From assembly GCA_003228175.2 (NCBI GenBank), contig QGNQ01000001.1, positions 1-64,000 of the forward strand: a DNA stretch of 64,000 nucleotides. Reading direction: 5' to 3'. Below, in pieces: positions 62,860-64,000 of the stretch. Below the pieces are notes generated by a model. The model was not told where the DNA came from. It saw only the letters and a list, made by a program, of their open reading frames with translations, and made no database searches. Position 1 is the stretch's first letter, and every line of letters begins with the position of its first letter. The position numbers were made by a program, and so were the translations under genes. This stretch comes from Chloroflexota bacterium. GTDB lineage: Bacteria > Chloroflexota > Dehalococcoidia > Bin125.

Positions 62860-63408
62860 GTGGCCCTGCCGGTGACATTGCAATCCGACGAACGACTGGT
62901 GCTACGCAAGCGCCGCCACATGCTGTTCTTGACCTGGCAGATGGGCAGGGTCCTGCTCAGCGGCCTGATCCCAATCATCGTGCTGCTGATCGCGGTCGAT
63001 CAGATCACGGGCTTGGACGGCAACAACGGCACGATTACAGGCCTCGTCGCCGCCGTCTGGGGCGGCTTCTGGTTGGTCGTCGCCTACTTCACCTGGTACC
63101 GATACAACCGCGACGAGTGGGTCGTCACGAATCAACGGCTGATCGATTCCATCAAACACCACTGGTTCCACCACCAGATCTCGTCGGCCGACCTGATCCA
63201 GATCGAGGACATGTCCGTCAACCGCTCCGGCCTCCTGCAAACCATGTTCAACTTCGGCGATCTGCGCTGTCAGACGGCCGGCGCAACCCAGAACTTCGTC
63301 CTTCGTGGCATCCCGGACCCGGCCGGCGTGCTGGGCATCGTCGACGCCGAGCGCGACGCGGCACGGCGCGAGTTGGCGCACGGCATTGCGTCGGGTAGCA
63401 CCACCTAA
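62860..63408 (+). CDS. PH-domain (bPH2/DUF304-type) membrane protein
   Basis: A 182-residue protein. Two adjacent hydrophobic segments (VLLSGLIPIIVLLIAVDQI and TGLVAAVWGGFWLVVAYFTW) follow a basic N-terminus. The rest is a bacterial PH-like domain (YNRDEWVVTNQRLIDSIKHH, SADLIQIEDMSVNRSGLLQT, FNFGDLRCQTAGATQNFVL). The function of this group is unknown. It is 70 bp before the secreted protein that runs off the window. Confidence 0.85.
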   Translation: MALPVTLQSDERLVLRKRRHMLFLTWQMGRVLLSGLIPIIVLLIAVDQITGLDGNNGTITGLVAAVWGGFWLVVAYFTWYRYNRDEWVVTNQRLIDSIKHHWFHHQISSADLIQIEDMSVNRSGLLQTMFNFGDLRCQTAGATQNFVLRGIPDPAGVLGIVDAERDAARRELAHGIASGSTT

Positions 63409-63433
63409 TCGCCCGCGGGCCAGACCAGACCAT

Positions 63434-63459
63434 CAGTCAGCACGAACAGTCAGCACGAA
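63434..63459. repeat. Perfect 13-bp tandem repeat
   Basis: CAGTCAGCACGAA occurs twice without a gap, 19 bases before the ATG of the last gene. Confidence 0.9.
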
Positions 63460-63478
63460 ATTCGGCGAAGGATCCTCC

Positions 63479-64000
63479 ATGATGCTCGCTCCCCCCAAAT
63501 CGATTCTGGCGGCGCTGCTGCTGGGCGCGCTGGCGCTCACGATCGCGCTCTTCAGCACCTCCAGCCCAACCGGCGCGCAGGGCCTCAACGACGGCGAATC
63601 GGTCCAATTGCACCAGGGCGGCAATCTCGTCTCGTACCTCGGCCCCACGTCGCCCGTTGAGGTGGCGCTCAACGACGCCCTGATCTACGTCGACGTGGTC
63701 TGGTCGTTCCAGGCGCCCGTGCAGGAGTGGGCGCTGTGGTCGCCGGTGCTGCCGTCGGCGGTGCAAGGCATCAGCGAACTCGTCCAGAACGACGCCTACT
63801 TCATCTTCGTCTCGCAAGCCCTCACCTGGACCTTCCCCTTCCCGTTGCCACAAAGCTGCGCGGAACAGGCGGATCTGCGCGCGCAGCAGGCCGGCAGCTT
63901 CCCGGTCTTCTTCCTGATCGAGCCGGTCGAGTTCGCCGGCAACGCACCGGCCGTCTGTTCAGTGGACCGCGACCTGCCCGGCGTCGACCTGATCGCCGAG
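63479..64000 (+). CDS. Secreted protein, partial at the right edge
   Basis: The first 174 codons are visible. A signal peptide (SILAALLLGALALTIALFST, cleaved near TGAQG) is followed by HQGGNLVSYLGPTSPVEVAL, IYVDVVWSFQAPVQEWALWS and NDAYFIFVSQALTWTF. The same domain type (hydrophobic W/Y-GP strand, W-x(6-10)-W block, then a -FIxxS strand) is seen in the frameshifted inhibitor gene at 4901-5646. A Cys pair (SCAEQ, VCSVD) may be disulfide-bonded. The start could also be the next ATG. Function unknown. Confidence 0.75.
   Translation, partial: MMLAPPKSILAALLLGALALTIALFSTSSPTGAQGLNDGESVQLHQGGNLVSYLGPTSPVEVALNDALIYVDVVWSFQAPVQEWALWSPVLPSAVQGISELVQNDAYFIFVSQALTWTFPFPLPQSCAEQADLRAQQAGSFPVFFLIEPVEFAGNAPAVCSVDRDLPGVDLIAE

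Overview
This window is a gene-dense, high-GC bacterial chromosome segment. No rRNA, tRNA, CRISPR array, transposase or phage gene was recognised. The mix of genes suggests a Chloroflexota bacterium, possibly of the Dehalococcoidia/SAR202 kind: many family III (CaiB/BaiF) CoA-transferases, three luciferase-like (LLM) oxidoreductases, several enoyl-CoA hydratases and acyl-CoA dehydrogenases, giant FtsX-type permeases, and a surface protein with an LPQTG sorting signal (a cell wall without a classical outer membrane). This placement is inference from gene content; Actinomycetota is the main alternative.

Layout. 1-9.4 kb: pyruvate carboxylase (cut by the left edge), a drug-efflux MFS pump, a secreted chagasin-like inhibitor with a frameshift, an anti-sigma-like/ECF sigma pair joined by a frameshift in a coding repeat, an M20 peptidase and HU. 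9.4-9.9 kb: relics of two genes and strong hairpins. 9.9-27.3 kb: lipid, CoA and general metabolism genes (SDR, enoyl-CoA hydratases, MBL hydrolase, LLM oxidoreductases, NudC, CoA-transferase, methyltransferase, quinone oxidoreductase, SMP-30, acyl-CoA synthetase), a Crp/Fnr regulator, an LtrA membrane protein, and a low-GC membrane-protein gene bracketed by 54-bp direct repeats. 27.4-37.9 kb: an ABC export cluster with two ~1,130-residue permeases, two ATPases (one with an AbrB-like tail), two small membrane-anchored proteins and a winged-helix regulator. 38-44.4 kb: UppP, an alpha/beta hydrolase, a degenerate E2-like acyltransferase, an LLM oxidoreductase and an acyl-CoA carboxyltransferase. 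44.6-51.2 kb: four co-directional CoA-transferase genes. 51.3-64 kb: an LPQTG surface protein, acyl-CoA dehydrogenases, a DUF169 protein, a single-chain acyl-CoA carboxylase with a frameshift, an enoyl-CoA hydratase, a PH-domain protein and a secreted protein cut by the right edge.

How the genes fit together. The metabolic theme is activation of organic acids to CoA esters (acyl-CoA synthetase, CoA-transferases), their oxidation (acyl-CoA dehydrogenases, hydratases, SDR) and carboxylation (three biotin-dependent carboxylase systems). This fits a heterotroph feeding on diverse, perhaps recalcitrant, carboxylic acids.

The most notable observations are: (1) a non-catalytic plus catalytic CoA-transferase pair, present once as two translationally coupled genes and once as a single 850-residue fusion; (2) the ABC cluster whose permeases carry an embedded jelly-roll-like segment; (3) a 979-bp repeat-bracketed cassette at the 3' end of an oxidoreductase gene; and (4) a one-base loss in a 48-bp coding repeat that fuses an anti-sigma-like protein to its sigma factor. 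Three single-base frameshifts in 64 kb mean residual assembly error must be excluded before (4) is read biologically.
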